A DNA stretch of 64,000 nt. Origin: Streptomyces radicis. Its GTDB lineage: Bacteria; Actinomycetota; Actinomycetes; Streptomycetales; Streptomycetaceae. The position numbers were made by a program, and so were the translations under genes. Shown here piece by piece: positions 12,924 through 24,828 of this stretch. The notes beneath the pieces are model-generated. The model worked only from the letters and a program-made list of their open reading frames with translations. It searched no databases and had not been told where the DNA came from. The stretch is from NCBI RefSeq assembly GCF_003626575.1, contig NZ_RBDY01000001.1, positions 310,001 to 374,000 of the forward strand. Reading direction: 5' to 3'. Position 1 is the stretch's first letter. Each line of letters begins with the position of its first letter.

Positions 12924-13196
12924 GTGTCCTCTTCCATCACCACGCCCGAGGGCATCATCAACCCGCCGATCGACGAGCTGCTTGAGGCGACCGACTCGAA
13001 GTACAGCCTGGTGATCTACGCGGCCAAGCGCGCCCGCCAGATCAACGCGTACTACTCGCAGCTCGGCGAGGGCCTGCTGGAGTATGTCGGCCCGCTCGTG
13101 GACACGCATGTGCACGAGAAGCCGCTCTCCATCTCGCTCCGTGAGATCAACGCCGGGCTGCTGACCTCCGAGGCCGTCGAGGGCGCCACGGACTGA
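12924..13196 (+). CDS. rpoZ: RNA polymerase omega subunit
   Basis: The 90-residue omega subunit latches the beta-prime chain during polymerase assembly; loss in Streptomyces affects morphology and antibiotic production. The product has the typical [26 protein letters not shown] core and ends [17 protein letters not shown]. The GTG at 12924 gives the normal actinobacterial length and is preceded by a GGAAGG ribosome binding site. A strong terminator follows at 13241. Confidence 0.96.
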   Translation: MSSSITTPEGIINPPIDELLEATDSKYSLVIYAAKRARQINAYYSQLGEGLLEYVGPLVDTHVHEKPLSISLREINAGLLTSEAVEGATD

Positions 13197-13240
13197 GGCC
13201 GTCACCGGCCGGGGCGCGCGGCGCCCGAGGGTTCCCTTCA

Positions 13241-13272
13241 CGAGGCCCGGCAGCTCCCGCTGCCGGGCCTCG
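13241..13272 (+). terminator. Terminator after rpoZ
   Basis: Bases 13241-13253 are exactly complementary to 13260-13272: a 13-bp GC-rich stem with a 6-base loop, 44 bases after the rpoZ stop and before coaBC. Confidence 0.85.
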
Positions 13273-13324
13273 CGTCTGCCGTGATGTCTGCCGAGCGGGC
13301 CAGGACCCGCGGAAGGGGCGAGCG

Positions 13325-14548
13325 ATGGATCAGCCCGAAGTCGTGCTCGGGGTGGGCGGCGGCATCGCCGCCTACAAGGCGTGCGAGCTGCTGCGGCGCT
13401 TCACCGAGTCGGGGCACGCGGTCCGCGTCGTGCCCACGGCCTCGGCCCTGCGTTTCGTCGGCGCCGCCACCTGGGCCGCGCTCTCAGGGGCTCCCGTGGC
13501 CACCGAGGTCTGGGACGACGTCGACGAGGTCCCGCACGTCCGGATCGGCAAGCGGGCCGACCTCGTCGTCATCGCCCCCGCCACCGCCGACGTCCTCGCG
13601 AGGGCCGCCGGGGGCCGGGCCGACGACCTGCTGACCAATGTCCTGCTGACCGCGCGCTGCCCCGTGGTGTTCGCGCCCGCCATGCACACCGAGATGTGGG
13701 AGCACCCGGCCACCCAGGAGAACGTCGCGACGCTGCGCCGCCGCGGCGCCGTCGTCATCGAGCCCGCCGAGGGGCGGCTCACGGGCGCCGACACCGGCAA
13801 GGGGCGGCTGCCCGACCCCGAGGCGATCTTCCAGATCTGCCGCCGCGTCCTGGCGCGCGGCCCCGGGGCCGTGGCCCCCGACCTCGCGGGCCGCCACGTC
13901 GTGATCAGCGCCGGCGGCACGCGCGAGCCCCTTGACCCCGTGCGTTTCCTGGGCAACCGCTCGTCGGGCAAGCAGGGCTACGCCCTCGCCCGCACGGCCG
14001 TCGCCCGCGGCGCCCGCGTCACCCTGGTCGCGGCCAACGCCGCGCTCCCCGACCCCGCGGGCGCCGATCTTGTGCGCGTCACCACGGCGTCGGAGCTGCG
14101 CGAGGCCGTGCTCAAGGCCGCCGCGGACGCCGACGCCGTGGTCATGGCGGCGGCCGTCGCCGACTTCAGGCCCGCGGCCCGCGCCGAGAGCAAGATCAAG
14201 AAGGTGCCCGGCAGGGACCCCGACCCCATCGCCCTCGTCCGCAACCCCGACATCCTGGCCGAGCTGTCCTCGGCGAAGACCCCGGGTCGCGTCGTCGTCG
14301 GCTTCGCCGCCGAGACCGACGACGTCCTGGCCAACGGCCGCGCCAAGCTCGCCGCCAAGGGCTGCGACCTGCTCGTGGTCAACCAGGTGGGCGAGGACCG
14401 CGCCTTCGGCGCCGAGGAGAACGAGGCGGTGCTCCTGGCCGCGGACGGCGGCGAGACGCCGGTGCCGCACGGCCCCAAGGAGGCGCTGGCGGACGAGATC
14501 TGGGACGCCGTGGCCCGCCTCTTGAGGGGCGCGTCCGCCGGCGCGTGA
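13325..14548 (+). CDS. coaBC: Bifunctional phosphopantothenoylcysteine decarboxylase / synthetase
   Basis: Makes phosphopantetheine for coenzyme A: the C-terminal CoaB half joins phosphopantothenate and cysteine, and the N-terminal CoaC half decarboxylates the product with FMN. The 407 residues show the CoaC flavin motif GGGIAAYKACELLRR, the conserved histidine in VPHVRIGK (H71), and the CoaB motif SAGGTREPLDPVRFLGNRSS. The active-site motif usually written PxMNxxMW reads PAMHTEMW here, with His121 at the asparagine position. The ATG at 13325 follows GGAAGGGGCGAG. Confidence 0.96.
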   Translation: MDQPEVVLGVGGGIAAYKACELLRRFTESGHAVRVVPTASALRFVGAATWAALSGAPVATEVWDDVDEVPHVRIGKRADLVVIAPATADVLARAAGGRADDLLTNVLLTARCPVVFAPAMHTEMWEHPATQENVATLRRRGAVVIEPAEGRLTGADTGKGRLPDPEAIFQICRRVLARGPGAVAPDLAGRHVVISAGGTREPLDPVRFLGNRSSGKQGYALARTAVARGARVTLVAANAALPDPAGADLVRVTTASELREAVLKAAADADAVVMAAAVADFRPAARAESKIKKVPGRDPDPIALVRNPDILAELSSAKTPGRVVVGFAAETDDVLANGRAKLAAKGCDLLVVNQVGEDRAFGAEENEAVLLAADGGETPVPHGPKEALADEIWDAVARLLRGASAGA

Positions 14549-14662
14549 GCCGGGGCGCGTACTTACGGTACGGGCTGCCTCTACCCCCTTCGGCGGCCGG
14601 GCCGTTAGGGTGTCATCGGCATCCGTAGCCAGTCAGCAGCCGCTGCAACCCAAGGGAGCGAT

Positions 14663-15871
14663 GTGTCCCGCCGTCTTTTCACCTCGGAATCCGTCACCGA
14701 GGGTCATCCAGACAAGATCGCCGACCAGATCAGTGACACCATTCTGGATGCGCTCCTGCGGGAGGACCCCGCCTCACGCGTCGCGGTCGAGACGCTGATC
14801 ACCACCGGCCTCGTGCACGTCGCCGGCGAGGTGACCACCAAGGCGTACGCGCCCATCGCGCAGCTCGTGCGCGAGAAGATCCTTGACATCGGCTACGACT
14901 CGTCGAAGAAGGGCTTCGACGGCGCCTCGTGCGGCGTCTCGGTGTCCATCGGCTCGCAGTCGGCCGACATCGCCCAGGGCGTCGACTCCGCCTACGAGGC
15001 GCGCGTCGAGGGCGACGAGGACGAGCTCGACCGGCAGGGCGCGGGCGACCAGGGCCTGATGTTCGGCTACGCGTGCGACGAGACGCCCGAGCTGATGCCG
15101 CTGCCGATCCGCCTCGCGCACCGCCTGTCGCACCGGCTCTCCGAGGTCAGGAAGAACGGCACCATCCCCTACCTCCGCCCCGACGGCAAGACGCAGGTCA
15201 CCATCGAGTACGACGGCGACCGCGCCGCCCGCCTCGACACCGTCGTGGTCTCGAGCCAGCACGCCGCCGACATCGACCTGGACTCGCTGCTCGCGCCCGA
15301 CGTGCGGGAGTTCGTCGTCGAGGCCGAGCTGAAGCTGCTGCGCGACGAGGGCATCAAGCTCCAGACCGAGGGCTACCGGCTGCTGGTGAACCCCACGGGG
15401 CGCTTCGAGATCGGCGGCCCCATGGGCGACGCGGGGCTGACCGGCCGGAAGATCATCATCGACACCTACGGCGGCATGGCGCGGCACGGCGGTGGCGCGT
15501 TCTCCGGCAAGGACCCCTCCAAGGTGGACCGCTCGGCCGCCTACGCCATGCGCTGGGTCGCCAAGAACGTCGTGGCCGCGGGCCTCGCGGGCCGCTGCGA
15601 GGTGCAGATCGCGTACGCGATCGGCAAGGCCGAGCCGGTGGGCCTCTTCGTCGAGACCTTCGGCACCGCCACCGTCGCCCCCGAGCGCATCGAGCAGGCC
15701 ATCTCCGAGGTCTTCGACCTGCGCCCGGCCGCGATCATCCGCGACCTCGACCTGCTGCGCCCCATCTACGCCCAGACCGCCGCCTACGGGCACTTCGGCC
15801 GTGAGCTGCCCGACTTCACGTGGGAGCGCACCGACCGCGTCGAGGCCCTGCGCTCGGCCGCCGGGATCTGA
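14663..15871 (+). CDS. metK: S-adenosylmethionine synthetase
   Basis: Forms SAM from methionine and ATP; SAM level also influences Streptomyces antibiotic production. The 402-residue protein has the ATP motif [12 protein letters not shown] near residue 14, the K/GSD region, and the signature [16 protein letters not shown]. The start is GTG at 14663 (MSRRLFTSE), preceded by AAGGGAG. A TAGGGT hexamer at 14606-14611 could be a -10 element for an independent promoter, without a convincing -35. Confidence 0.97.
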   Translation: MSRRLFTSESVTEGHPDKIADQISDTILDALLREDPASRVAVETLITTGLVHVAGEVTTKAYAPIAQLVREKILDIGYDSSKKGFDGASCGVSVSIGSQSADIAQGVDSAYEARVEGDEDELDRQGAGDQGLMFGYACDETPELMPLPIRLAHRLSHRLSEVRKNGTIPYLRPDGKTQVTIEYDGDRAARLDTVVVSSQHAADIDLDSLLAPDVREFVVEAELKLLRDEGIKLQTEGYRLLVNPTGRFEIGGPMGDAGLTGRKIIIDTYGGMARHGGGAFSGKDPSKVDRSAAYAMRWVAKNVVAAGLAGRCEVQIAYAIGKAEPVGLFVETFGTATVAPERIEQAISEVFDLRPAAIIRDLDLLRPIYAQTAAYGHFGRELPDFTWERTDRVEALRSAAGI

Positions 15872-15914
15872 CGGCGGGACCGGGCGGCCGGGGCCGGGTG
15901 TCACCGGCCTCTGG

Positions 15915-15920
15915 TGTACT
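15915..15920 (+). promoter_or_regulatory. -10-like hexamer for a leaderless priA transcript
   Basis: TGTACT ends exactly six bases before the GTG start of priA and no ribosome binding site is visible. Confidence 0.4.
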
Positions 15921-15926
15921 GGCCAC

Positions 15927-18029
15927 GTGGGTGGTCGAGAGGAACGCGGGGAGCAGCTCGCGCTGGTCAAGGGGGCCGTCCCCAGGGCCAGGCCGCGGAC
16001 GTGGCGGGGCGTTCCCGCCGCCGAGCGGCTGCCGGTGGCGCGTGTGCTCGTGGACAAGGGCCTGGTGCACCTTGACCGGTTCTTCGACTACGCGGTGCCC
16101 GCCGCCATGGACGCCGAAGCCCAGCCGGGCGTCCGGGTCCGCGTGCGCTTCGGCGCGGGGCAGCGCGAGGGGCGCCGCGAGGGCGGCCGACTGATCAACG
16201 GATTCATCGTCGAGCGCCGCGCCGAGAGCGACTTCCCCGGCGTGCTCGCCCCCCTCGCCCAGGTGCTCTCCACCGAGCGCGTCCTCACGCCCGAGCTGCT
16301 CGCGCTGTGCAGGGCCGTCGCCGACCGTTACGCGGGCGCGCTCGCCGACGTGGTCTCGCTCGCGGTGCCCCCCCGGATGGCCAAGGCCGAACGCACGCCC
16401 TCGCCCGACCCCGTGCGCTCCCCGGTGGCTCCCGAGCCCGGTGGCTGGGCGCGTTATCCCAGGGGGCCCGCGTTCCTCGACGCCCTCGGCGGGGGCGGGG
16501 CGCCACGCGCGGTGTGGACGGCGCTGCCCGGGCCCGGGTGGCCCGACGAGCTGGCCCGCGCCCTGGCCACCGCGCTCGCCGCGGGCCGTGGCGCCCTCGC
16601 GGTGCTGCCCGAGGGGCGCGCCGCCGCCCGGGTGGACGCCGCGCTCACCGCGTTGATCGGCCCCGGCCACCATGTGCTGCTGACCGCCGACGCGGGGCCC
16701 GAGGCACGGTACCGGCGGTGGCTCGCCATCAGCAGGGGCTCGGTGCGTGGCGTGGTGGGGACGCGGGCGGCGATGTTCGCGCCGGTGCGGGACCTCGGCC
16801 TCGTCGCCGTGTGGGACGACGGGGACGACGGGCACCGCGACGAGCACGCGCCCCAGCCGCACGCCCGCGAGGTGCTGGTGCTGCGCGCCGCGCAGGAGCG
16901 GGCCGCCGCGCTGATCGGCGGCCACGCGGTGACGGCGGAGGCGGCGCGGCTCGTCGAGACGGGGTGGGCGGGACCGCTGCTGGCCGACCGGGAGACGGTC
17001 AGGGCGAAGGCGCCGCTGATCAGGACGGTCGGCGACGACGACCACGCGCGCGACCAGGGCGCGCGCTCGGCCCGGCTGCCCAGCCTCGCGTGGAACGTCC
17101 TGCGGGACGGCCTCGCCCTCGGCCCCGTGCTGGTCCAGGTGCCGCGCCGCGGCTATGCCCCGCGCCTGGCGTGCGCCCGCTGCCGCACGCCGGCGCGCTG
17201 CGGCGCGTGCCATGGCCCGCTGGCCGCCGTGGGCGCGGACGAGGCGCTGCGCTGCGGCTGGTGCGGCACCGACGCGCCCGCGTGGCACTGCGAGGAGTGC
17301 GGCGGCGGCAGGTTGCGCGCGGTGGTGGTGGGCGCCCGGCGCACGGCGGAGGAGCTGGGGCGCGCGTTCCCGGCCGTGCCGGTGCGCACCTCGGGCCGCG
17401 ACCACATCCTCGACTCGGTGCCCGACGTCCCGGCGCTCGTCGTCAGCACGCCGGGCGCCGAGCCCGTTCCCGAGGGGCCCGGCTATGCCGCGGCGCTGCT
17501 GCTCGACGGCTGGACGCTGCTCGGCCGCCCCGATCTGCGGGCCGCAGAGGAGGCGTTGCGCCGCTGGCTCGGCGCCGCGGCGCTGGTCAGGGCGCGGGAG
17601 GAAGGCGGCACCGCGGTGGTGCTCGCCGAGCCGACCCTGCGCCCCGTGCAGTCCCTGGTGCGCTGGGACCCCGCGGGGCACGCCAGGCGCGAGCTGGCCG
17701 ACCGGGCCGCGCTCGGCTTCCCGCCCGTGTCGCGGATGGCCGCCGTCAGCGGGCCCCCCGAGGCGGTCGAGGGGCTGCTCGCGGCGGCCGAGCTGCCCGG
17801 CGACGCCGAGGTGCTCGGGCCCGTGCCGCTGCCGGTGTCCGAGCCGGGGCGCCCGCGCCGCACGGGCGATCCGCCGCCGGGGGAGCGGTGGGAGCGGGCG
17901 CTGGTGCGCGTTCCGCCGGGGGGCGGGGCGGCCCTGGCCGCCGCGCTGCGCACGGCCCAGGCCGCCCGGCTCGCCCGCAGGGAGGGGCCGCCGGTCCGGG
18001 TGGTCATCGACCCCCAGGACATCGGCTGA
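15927..18029 (+). CDS. priA: Replication restart protein PriA, helicase motifs degenerate
   Basis: PriA recognises stalled replication forks and starts primosome reassembly. The 700-residue product keeps the N-terminal 3'-end-binding domain (VARVLVDKGLVHLDRFFDYAVP) and eight zinc-binding cysteines (416, 419, 425, 428, 443, 446, 455, 458). The ATPase core is eroded: the Walker A position reads PGPGWPDE (about 201-208) with no GKT, and the DEEH box is replaced by WDDGDDGHRDE. Actinobacterial PriA proteins are known for lacking detectable helicase activity motifs, so this is lineage-typical. The start is GTG 15927; its first 30 residues vary within the family. Confidence 0.9.
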   Translation: MGGREERGEQLALVKGAVPRARPRTWRGVPAAERLPVARVLVDKGLVHLDRFFDYAVPAAMDAEAQPGVRVRVRFGAGQREGRREGGRLINGFIVERRAESDFPGVLAPLAQVLSTERVLTPELLALCRAVADRYAGALADVVSLAVPPRMAKAERTPSPDPVRSPVAPEPGGWARYPRGPAFLDALGGGGAPRAVWTALPGPGWPDELARALATALAAGRGALAVLPEGRAAARVDAALTALIGPGHHVLLTADAGPEARYRRWLAISRGSVRGVVGTRAAMFAPVRDLGLVAVWDDGDDGHRDEHAPQPHAREVLVLRAAQERAAALIGGHAVTAEAARLVETGWAGPLLADRETVRAKAPLIRTVGDDDHARDQGARSARLPSLAWNVLRDGLALGPVLVQVPRRGYAPRLACARCRTPARCGACHGPLAAVGADEALRCGWCGTDAPAWHCEECGGGRLRAVVVGARRTAEELGRAFPAVPVRTSGRDHILDSVPDVPALVVSTPGAEPVPEGPGYAAALLLDGWTLLGRPDLRAAEEALRRWLGAAALVRAREEGGTAVVLAEPTLRPVQSLVRWDPAGHARRELADRAALGFPPVSRMAAVSGPPEAVEGLLAAAELPGDAEVLGPVPLPVSEPGRPRRTGDPPPGERWERALVRVPPGGGAALAAALRTAQAARLARREGPPVRVVIDPQDIG

Positions 18030-18047
18030 CCCCAGGACATCGGCCGA
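18012..18047 (+). repeat. 18-bp tandem duplication across the priA stop
   Basis: An 18-base unit (CCCCAGGACATCGGCTGA) is repeated directly after the stop with one change, TGA to CGA. The second copy is in frame but lies outside the coding region. Confidence 0.8.
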
Positions 18048-18064
18048 CCCGGCGCGCCCCCGCG

Positions 18065-18670
<606 letters not shown>

Positions 18671-18827
18671 TCACGCCCTCGGAGCGCATCGTCAACTCGG
18701 CGGAGCGCACGGGGAGCTGTACGCCCCCGCCCGCGCGCCACCGTCGCGGAACGTAGACTGTCCAGCCGCTCCACGTGTCCGTCCCGGCATCCGTCCGGCA
18801 CCCGTCCGAGAGGTTGGCACCCGAACG

Positions 18828-19790
18828 ATGAGGCTCGTCTTCGCCGGTACACCCGAGGTCGCCGTGCCCTCGCTCGACGCCCTGCTCGCTTCGGACCGGC
18901 ACGAGGTGGTCGCCGTGGTCACCCGCCCCGACGCGCCCGCGGGCCGAGGGCGGCGGCTGGTGCCGAGCCCGGTGGCCGAGCGCGCCGCCGAGGCGGGGAT
19001 CGAGATCCTGCGGCCCGCGCGGCCGAGGGAGCCGGAGTTCCTCGACCGGCTGCGCGCCCTGGCCCCCGACTGCTGCCCCGTGGTCGCCTACGGCGCGCTG
19101 CTGCCCAAGGTCGCGCTGGAGATCCCCGAGCGCGGCTGGGTCAACCTGCACTTCTCGCTCCTGCCCGCCTGGCGCGGCGCCGCCCCGGTGCAGCACGCGC
19201 TGCTCGCGGGCGACGAGGTGACCGGCGCGACGACGTTCCTCATCGAGGAGGGCATGGACTCGGGCCCGGTCTACGGGGTGCTGACCGAGCGCGTCAGGCC
19301 CGAGGACACCAGCGGCGACCTGCTGACGCGGCTCGCGCTCGCCGGCTCGGGGCTGCTCGCGGCCACGATGGACGGCATCGAGGACGGCTCGCTGGCCGCC
19401 AGGCCGCAGCCCGCCGAAGGCGTCAGCCTCGCGCCCAAGATCACCGTGGCGGACGCCGCCGTGGACTGGGCGGCGCCCGCGTTGCGCGTGGACCGCCAGG
19501 TGCGGGCGTGCACGCCGGCGCCGGGGGCGTGGACGACGTTCCGCGGCGAACGCCTCAAGCTGCGGCAGGTCTCCCTCGCGCCGGAGCACGGGGGGCTCGC
19601 GCCGGGTGAGCTGGCCGTGGACCGGCAGACCGTCCGCGCGGGCACCGGCTCGCACGCGGTCGCGCTCGGCTGGGTGCAGCCCCAGGGCAAGAAGCCCATG
19701 CCCGCCGCCGACTGGGCCCGCGGCGTCCGCGTCGCCCCGGGCGAGCGGCTCGGCGATGGCGACCAGGGGGCCCAGGGCGACCGGGGCTGA
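18828..19790 (+). CDS. fmt: Methionyl-tRNA formyltransferase
   Basis: Formylates initiator Met-tRNA using 10-formyltetrahydrofolate. The 320-residue protein has the Rossmann start [16 protein letters not shown], the catalytic motif [13 protein letters not shown], and the conserved EEGMDSGPV segment, followed by the C-terminal tRNA-binding OB domain. The final Asp/Gln/Gly-rich tail ([12 protein letters not shown]) is low complexity. It is followed 104 bases later by rsmB on the same strand. Confidence 0.96.
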   Translation: MRLVFAGTPEVAVPSLDALLASDRHEVVAVVTRPDAPAGRGRRLVPSPVAERAAEAGIEILRPARPREPEFLDRLRALAPDCCPVVAYGALLPKVALEIPERGWVNLHFSLLPAWRGAAPVQHALLAGDEVTGATTFLIEEGMDSGPVYGVLTERVRPEDTSGDLLTRLALAGSGLLAATMDGIEDGSLAARPQPAEGVSLAPKITVADAAVDWAAPALRVDRQVRACTPAPGAWTTFRGERLKLRQVSLAPEHGGLAPGELAVDRQTVRAGTGSHAVALGWVQPQGKKPMPAADWARGVRVAPGERLGDGDQGAQGDRG

Positions 19791-19894
19791 GCCCCGCCCC
19801 CGAGCCCCGTCCCCGAGACCACCCCGTCGGCTCCCCGCATGGCCGCCGTAGGCTGGGGAGGTATGTTCCCGCACCACCGGAGTTGACCGTCCCG

Positions 19895-21319
19895 ATGAGC
19901 ACTCGGCCGCGCCGCCCCGCCGCCAGGCCCTACCGCCGCCCCCGCAGGGACCCGGTGCGGATCCTCGCCTTCGAGGCGCTGCGCGCCGTCGACGAGCGCG
20001 GCGCCTACGCGAACCTGGTGTTGCCCCCGATGCTGGCCAAGGCCAGGGCGGCGGGCACGCTCGACGCCAGGGACGCCGCCCTCGCCACCGAGCTCGTCTA
20101 CGGCACGCTGCGCCGCCAGGGCACCTATGACGAGGTGCTGCGGGAGTGCGTGGACCGGCCGCTCCGCGAGGTGGACCCGCCGGTGCTCGACGTGCTCTCG
20201 CTCGGCGCGCACCAGCTGCTCGGCACCCGCATCCCCAGCCACGCCGCGGTCAGCTCGGCCGTCGAGCTGGCCCGCTGCGTGCTGGGCGACGGGCGCGCCA
20301 AGTTCGTCAACGCCGTGCTGCGCCGCGTCGCCGCGCGCGATCTCGACGGCTGGCTGGCCGAGGTGGCCCCGCCCTACGACGACGACCCCGAGCGCCACCT
20401 CGGCCTGGTCCACTCCCACCCGCGCTGGGTGGTCTCGGCGCTGTGGGACGCGTTGGGCGGCGGCCGCGAGGAGATCGAACGCCTGCTGGCCGCGGACAAC
20501 GAGCGGCCCACCGTCACCCTGGTCGCCCGGCCCGGGCGCGCCACCGTGGCCGAGCTGACCGAGGAAGGGCGGGCCGAGCCCGGGCGCTGGTCGCCGTTCG
20601 CGGCGCGCCTCGCGGACGGCGGCGAGCCCGGCGCGGTGGACGCGGTGCGCGAGGGCAGGGCCGGGGTGCAGGACGAGGGCAGCCAGCTGGTCGCGCTCGC
20701 GCTGGCCGACGCCCCGCTGACCGGCGCCGACACCCGCTGGCTCGACGTGTGCGCGGGACCGGGCGGCAAGGCCGCGCTGCTCGCCGCCCTGGCCGCGGGG
20801 CGGGGCGCCGAGCTGCTGGCCGCGGAGAAGCAGCCGCACCGCGCGCGCCTGGTCGCGCGCGCCCTCGCGGACAACCCCGGTCCGGTCGGCACCGTCGTCG
20901 CCGACGGCACCCGTCCCGCGTGGCGCCCCGGCACGTTCGACCGGGTGCTCGTGGACGTGCCCTGCACGGGCCTCGGCGCGCTGCGCCGCCGCCCCGAGGC
21001 GCGCTGGCGCCGCAGGCCCGAGGACCTCGACGGGCTCACCCGGCTCCAGCGCGCGCTGCTGCGCTCCGCGATCGAGTCGACGCGTCCAGGGGGCGTCGTC
21101 GGCTACGCCACGTGCTCGCCGCATCTGGCCGAAACCCGCCTGGTGGTCGGCGATGTGCTCAAGGGGCTCGCCGACGCGGGAGGCGTGGGCGCGGAGTGGA
21201 TCGACGCGCGCCCCCTGCTGCCCGGCGTGCCCGACCTCGGCGAGGGACCCGACGTGCAGCTGTGGCCGCACCGGCACGGCACCGACGCGATGTATCTGGC
21301 GCTGCTGCGGCGGATCTGA
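19895..21319 (+). CDS. rsmB: 16S rRNA m5C967 methyltransferase RsmB (Sun/NOL1 family)
   Basis: Methylates cytosine 967 of 16S rRNA. The 474-residue protein begins with a NusB-like RNA-binding domain (about 20-160, DPVRILAFEALRAVDERGAYANL) and continues with a Rossmann methyltransferase domain: SAM motif DVCAGPGGKAALLA, then the two family cysteines in VDVPCTGLGALRRRPEARW and YATCSPHLAETR. I chose ATG 19895 over a TTG 12 bases upstream because CCGGAG lies at suitable distance only from the ATG. Forms the common fmt-rsmB-rpe cluster. Confidence 0.95.
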   Translation: MSTRPRRPAARPYRRPRRDPVRILAFEALRAVDERGAYANLVLPPMLAKARAAGTLDARDAALATELVYGTLRRQGTYDEVLRECVDRPLREVDPPVLDVLSLGAHQLLGTRIPSHAAVSSAVELARCVLGDGRAKFVNAVLRRVAARDLDGWLAEVAPPYDDDPERHLGLVHSHPRWVVSALWDALGGGREEIERLLAADNERPTVTLVARPGRATVAELTEEGRAEPGRWSPFAARLADGGEPGAVDAVREGRAGVQDEGSQLVALALADAPLTGADTRWLDVCAGPGGKAALLAALAAGRGAELLAAEKQPHRARLVARALADNPGPVGTVVADGTRPAWRPGTFDRVLVDVPCTGLGALRRRPEARWRRRPEDLDGLTRLQRALLRSAIESTRPGGVVGYATCSPHLAETRLVVGDVLKGLADAGGVGAEWIDARPLLPGVPDLGEGPDVQLWPHRHGTDAMYLALLRRI

Positions 21320-21349
21320 TCCCCCGCCATGGGCCGGAGGACGATGTTG

Positions 21350-21355
21350 AATACT
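21350..21355 (+). promoter_or_regulatory. -10-like hexamer for a leaderless rpe transcript
   Basis: AATACT ends six bases before the rpe ATG. The nearest purine-rich stretch (GGAGGA at 21337-21342) is too far away to serve as ribosome binding site. Confidence 0.45.
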
Positions 21356-21361
21356 GGCGCC

Positions 21362-22039
21362 ATGGCTCAGATCAACCCCAGCATGCTGTCGGCCGACTTC
21401 GCGCGGCTCGCCGACGAGGCGAAGGCCGTCCAGGGCGCCGACTGGCTCCATGTCGACGTGATGGACAACCACTTCGTGCCGAACCTCACGCTCGGGGTGC
21501 CCGTCGTCGAGGCGCTGGGCCGGGCCACCGACACCCCGCTCGACTGCCACCTGATGATCGAGGACCCGGACCGTTGGGCGCCCGCCTATGTGGACGCGGG
21601 CGCGGGCTCGGTCACGTTCCATGTGGAGGCGGCCGCGGCCCCTGTGCGGCTGGCGCGGGAGATCAGGGCCAAGGGGGCCCGCGCGTCGATGGCGCTCAGG
21701 CCCGCGACCCCGATCGAGCCGTACGAGGACCTGCTGCCCGAGCTGGACATGCTCCTGGTGATGACGGTCGAGCCCGGCTTCGGCGGGCAGGCGTTCCTCG
21801 ACGTCATGCTGCCCAAGATCCGCAGGACCCGGCGGCTCATCGAGCGGCACGGCCTCTCCCTGTGGCTCCAGGTCGACGGCGGGGTCTCCGCGGAGACCAT
21901 CGAACGCTGTGCCGAGGCGGGCGCCGACGTCTTCGTCGCGGGCTCGGCCGTCTACGGGGCCGAGGACCCGGCCGCCGCGGTGAGCGCGCTGCGCGAGCTG
22001 GCCGAGCGGGCCGCGCCGCCCCACGCCACATCGCGGTGA
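21362..22039 (+). CDS. rpe: Ribulose-phosphate 3-epimerase
   Basis: Interconverts ribulose 5-phosphate and xylulose 5-phosphate in the pentose phosphate pathway. The 225-residue TIM barrel shows the family motifs [29 protein letters not shown] (metal-binding His and Asp), [20 protein letters not shown] and [11 protein letters not shown] chose ATG 21362 (MAQINPS); an in-frame start 33 bases upstream would add an unlikely extension. It sits 42 bases after rsmB. Confidence 0.97.
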   Translation: MAQINPSMLSADFARLADEAKAVQGADWLHVDVMDNHFVPNLTLGVPVVEALGRATDTPLDCHLMIEDPDRWAPAYVDAGAGSVTFHVEAAAAPVRLAREIRAKGARASMALRPATPIEPYEDLLPELDMLLVMTVEPGFGGQAFLDVMLPKIRRTRRLIERHGLSLWLQVDGGVSAETIERCAEAGADVFVAGSAVYGAEDPAAAVSALRELAERAAPPHATSR

Positions 22040-22160
22040 ACGTCGGCTGTCGATCCGGTTCCCCGGCCCTCCGCACCGGCGGGAACCGGCCGTCGGCCAC
22101 CGGGATCTGCGAGGATGAACACGCGTATGTGCGCGGGGACACAAACCGGAGGACAGTGAG

Positions 22161-23183
22161 GTGAGTGCGGTGCCGACCGGGAGGTCAGCCACACGGATGG
22201 GGCCCGCGGAGCTGATGCAGGCGGCGGCGATGGCGCGCCGCTTCTACTTGGAAGGCAAGTCGAAGATCCAGATCGCGGACGAGTTCGGGGTCAGCCGTTT
22301 CAAGGTGGCCCGCGTCCTGGAGTCCGCCGTGGAGCACGATCTGGTGCGCATCGAGATCAGGGTCCCCGCCGAGCTGGACGCCGACCGCTCCGACGCGCTG
22401 CGGGCCCGGTACGGGCTGCGGCACGTCGTGGTCGCCGAGTCGCCGTCCGGAGCCGCGGACGACACGCCCGATCCCGAGCATCTGGGCGAGGTGGCCGCGG
22501 AGTTGCTCGGCGAGCTGGTGGCCGAGGGGGACGTGCTCGGGCTGGCCTGGGGCCGTTCCACGATCCACATGGCGGCGGCCCTGCGCGAGCTGCCGCCGTG
22601 CACCGTGGTGCAGCTGACGGGGGTCTACGACGCGGGCACGGCCGAGCGTGGCTCGGTCGAGGCGGTGCGGCGCGCGGCGGCCGTCTCGGGGGGCGCGGCC
22701 CACCCGATCTACGCGCCGATGCTGCTGCCCGACCCGGGCACGGCGGCGGCGCTGCGGCGGCAGCCTGGGATCGCGGCCGCGTTCGAGTACTTCGACAAGG
22801 TGACGATCGCCGCGGTCTCCATCGGCTCGTGGGAGACGGGCATCTCCGCGGTCCACGACATGCTGGGCAAGGAGGAGCGCGAGCACTACGCCTCGCTCGG
22901 GGTGGCCGCCGAGATGTCGGCGCACCTGTTCGCCTCGGACGGGCGCCGGGTCGGGCGCGACCTGGGGGAGCGGTGCATCACGGTCGAGGCCGAGCGGCTG
23001 CGCCGGGTGCCCGAGGTGGTCGCCATCGCGGGGGGCAGCAGGAAGGCCGACGCGATCGGCGCGGTGCTGCGTTCGGGCCTGGTCACCAGCCTGGTCACCG
23101 ACACGGCCGCGGCCGACCGGCTGCTGACGCAGCCCGTGGGGGAGCGCCCCGCCCTGGAGCGCGCGGACCCGGACGGGACGTAG
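22161..23183 (+). CDS. SorC/DeoR-type sugar-binding transcriptional regulator
   Basis: The 340-residue protein has an N-terminal helix-turn-helix (about residues 30-58, YLEGKSKIQIADEFGVSRFKVARVLESA) and a C-terminal SorC-like sugar-phosphate-binding domain with LAWGRSTIHMAAAL and VAIAGGSRKADAIGAVLRSG. Such regulators bind phosphorylated sugars and release DNA. GTG 22161 follows a clear GGAGGA. Being downstream of rpe, it could respond to a pentose phosphate; this is inference. A repeated element lies just after its stop and before guaB1. Confidence 0.88.
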   Translation: MSAVPTGRSATRMGPAELMQAAAMARRFYLEGKSKIQIADEFGVSRFKVARVLESAVEHDLVRIEIRVPAELDADRSDALRARYGLRHVVVAESPSGAADDTPDPEHLGEVAAELLGELVAEGDVLGLAWGRSTIHMAAALRELPPCTVVQLTGVYDAGTAERGSVEAVRRAAAVSGGAAHPIYAPMLLPDPGTAAALRRQPGIAAAFEYFDKVTIAAVSIGSWETGISAVHDMLGKEEREHYASLGVAAEMSAHLFASDGRRVGRDLGERCITVEAERLRRVPEVVAIAGGSRKADAIGAVLRSGLVTSLVTDTAAADRLLTQPVGERPALERADPDGT

Positions 23184-23214
23184 GCCTCGTCCGGGCGGGG
23201 GACCCGGGCCGTAG

Positions 23215-24765
<1,551 letters not shown>

Positions 24766-24816
24766 TCCGGGGGTGGTCGGCACTTCGGCCCCTGGTGGGG
24801 GGCGGGCGTCCGGTGG

Positions 24817-24822
24817 TCTGAT
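24817..24822 (+). promoter_or_regulatory. -10-like hexamer for a leaderless methyltransferase transcript
   Basis: TCTGAT ends six bases before the ATG at 24829, with no ribosome binding site visible. Confidence 0.35.
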
Positions 24823-24828
24823 GGGCCC

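Noticed and set aside
14558-14572. CGTAC/GTACG hairpin upstream of metK as a SAM riboswitch
   Set aside because: Only five base pairs, and none of the conserved SAM aptamer blocks are present.
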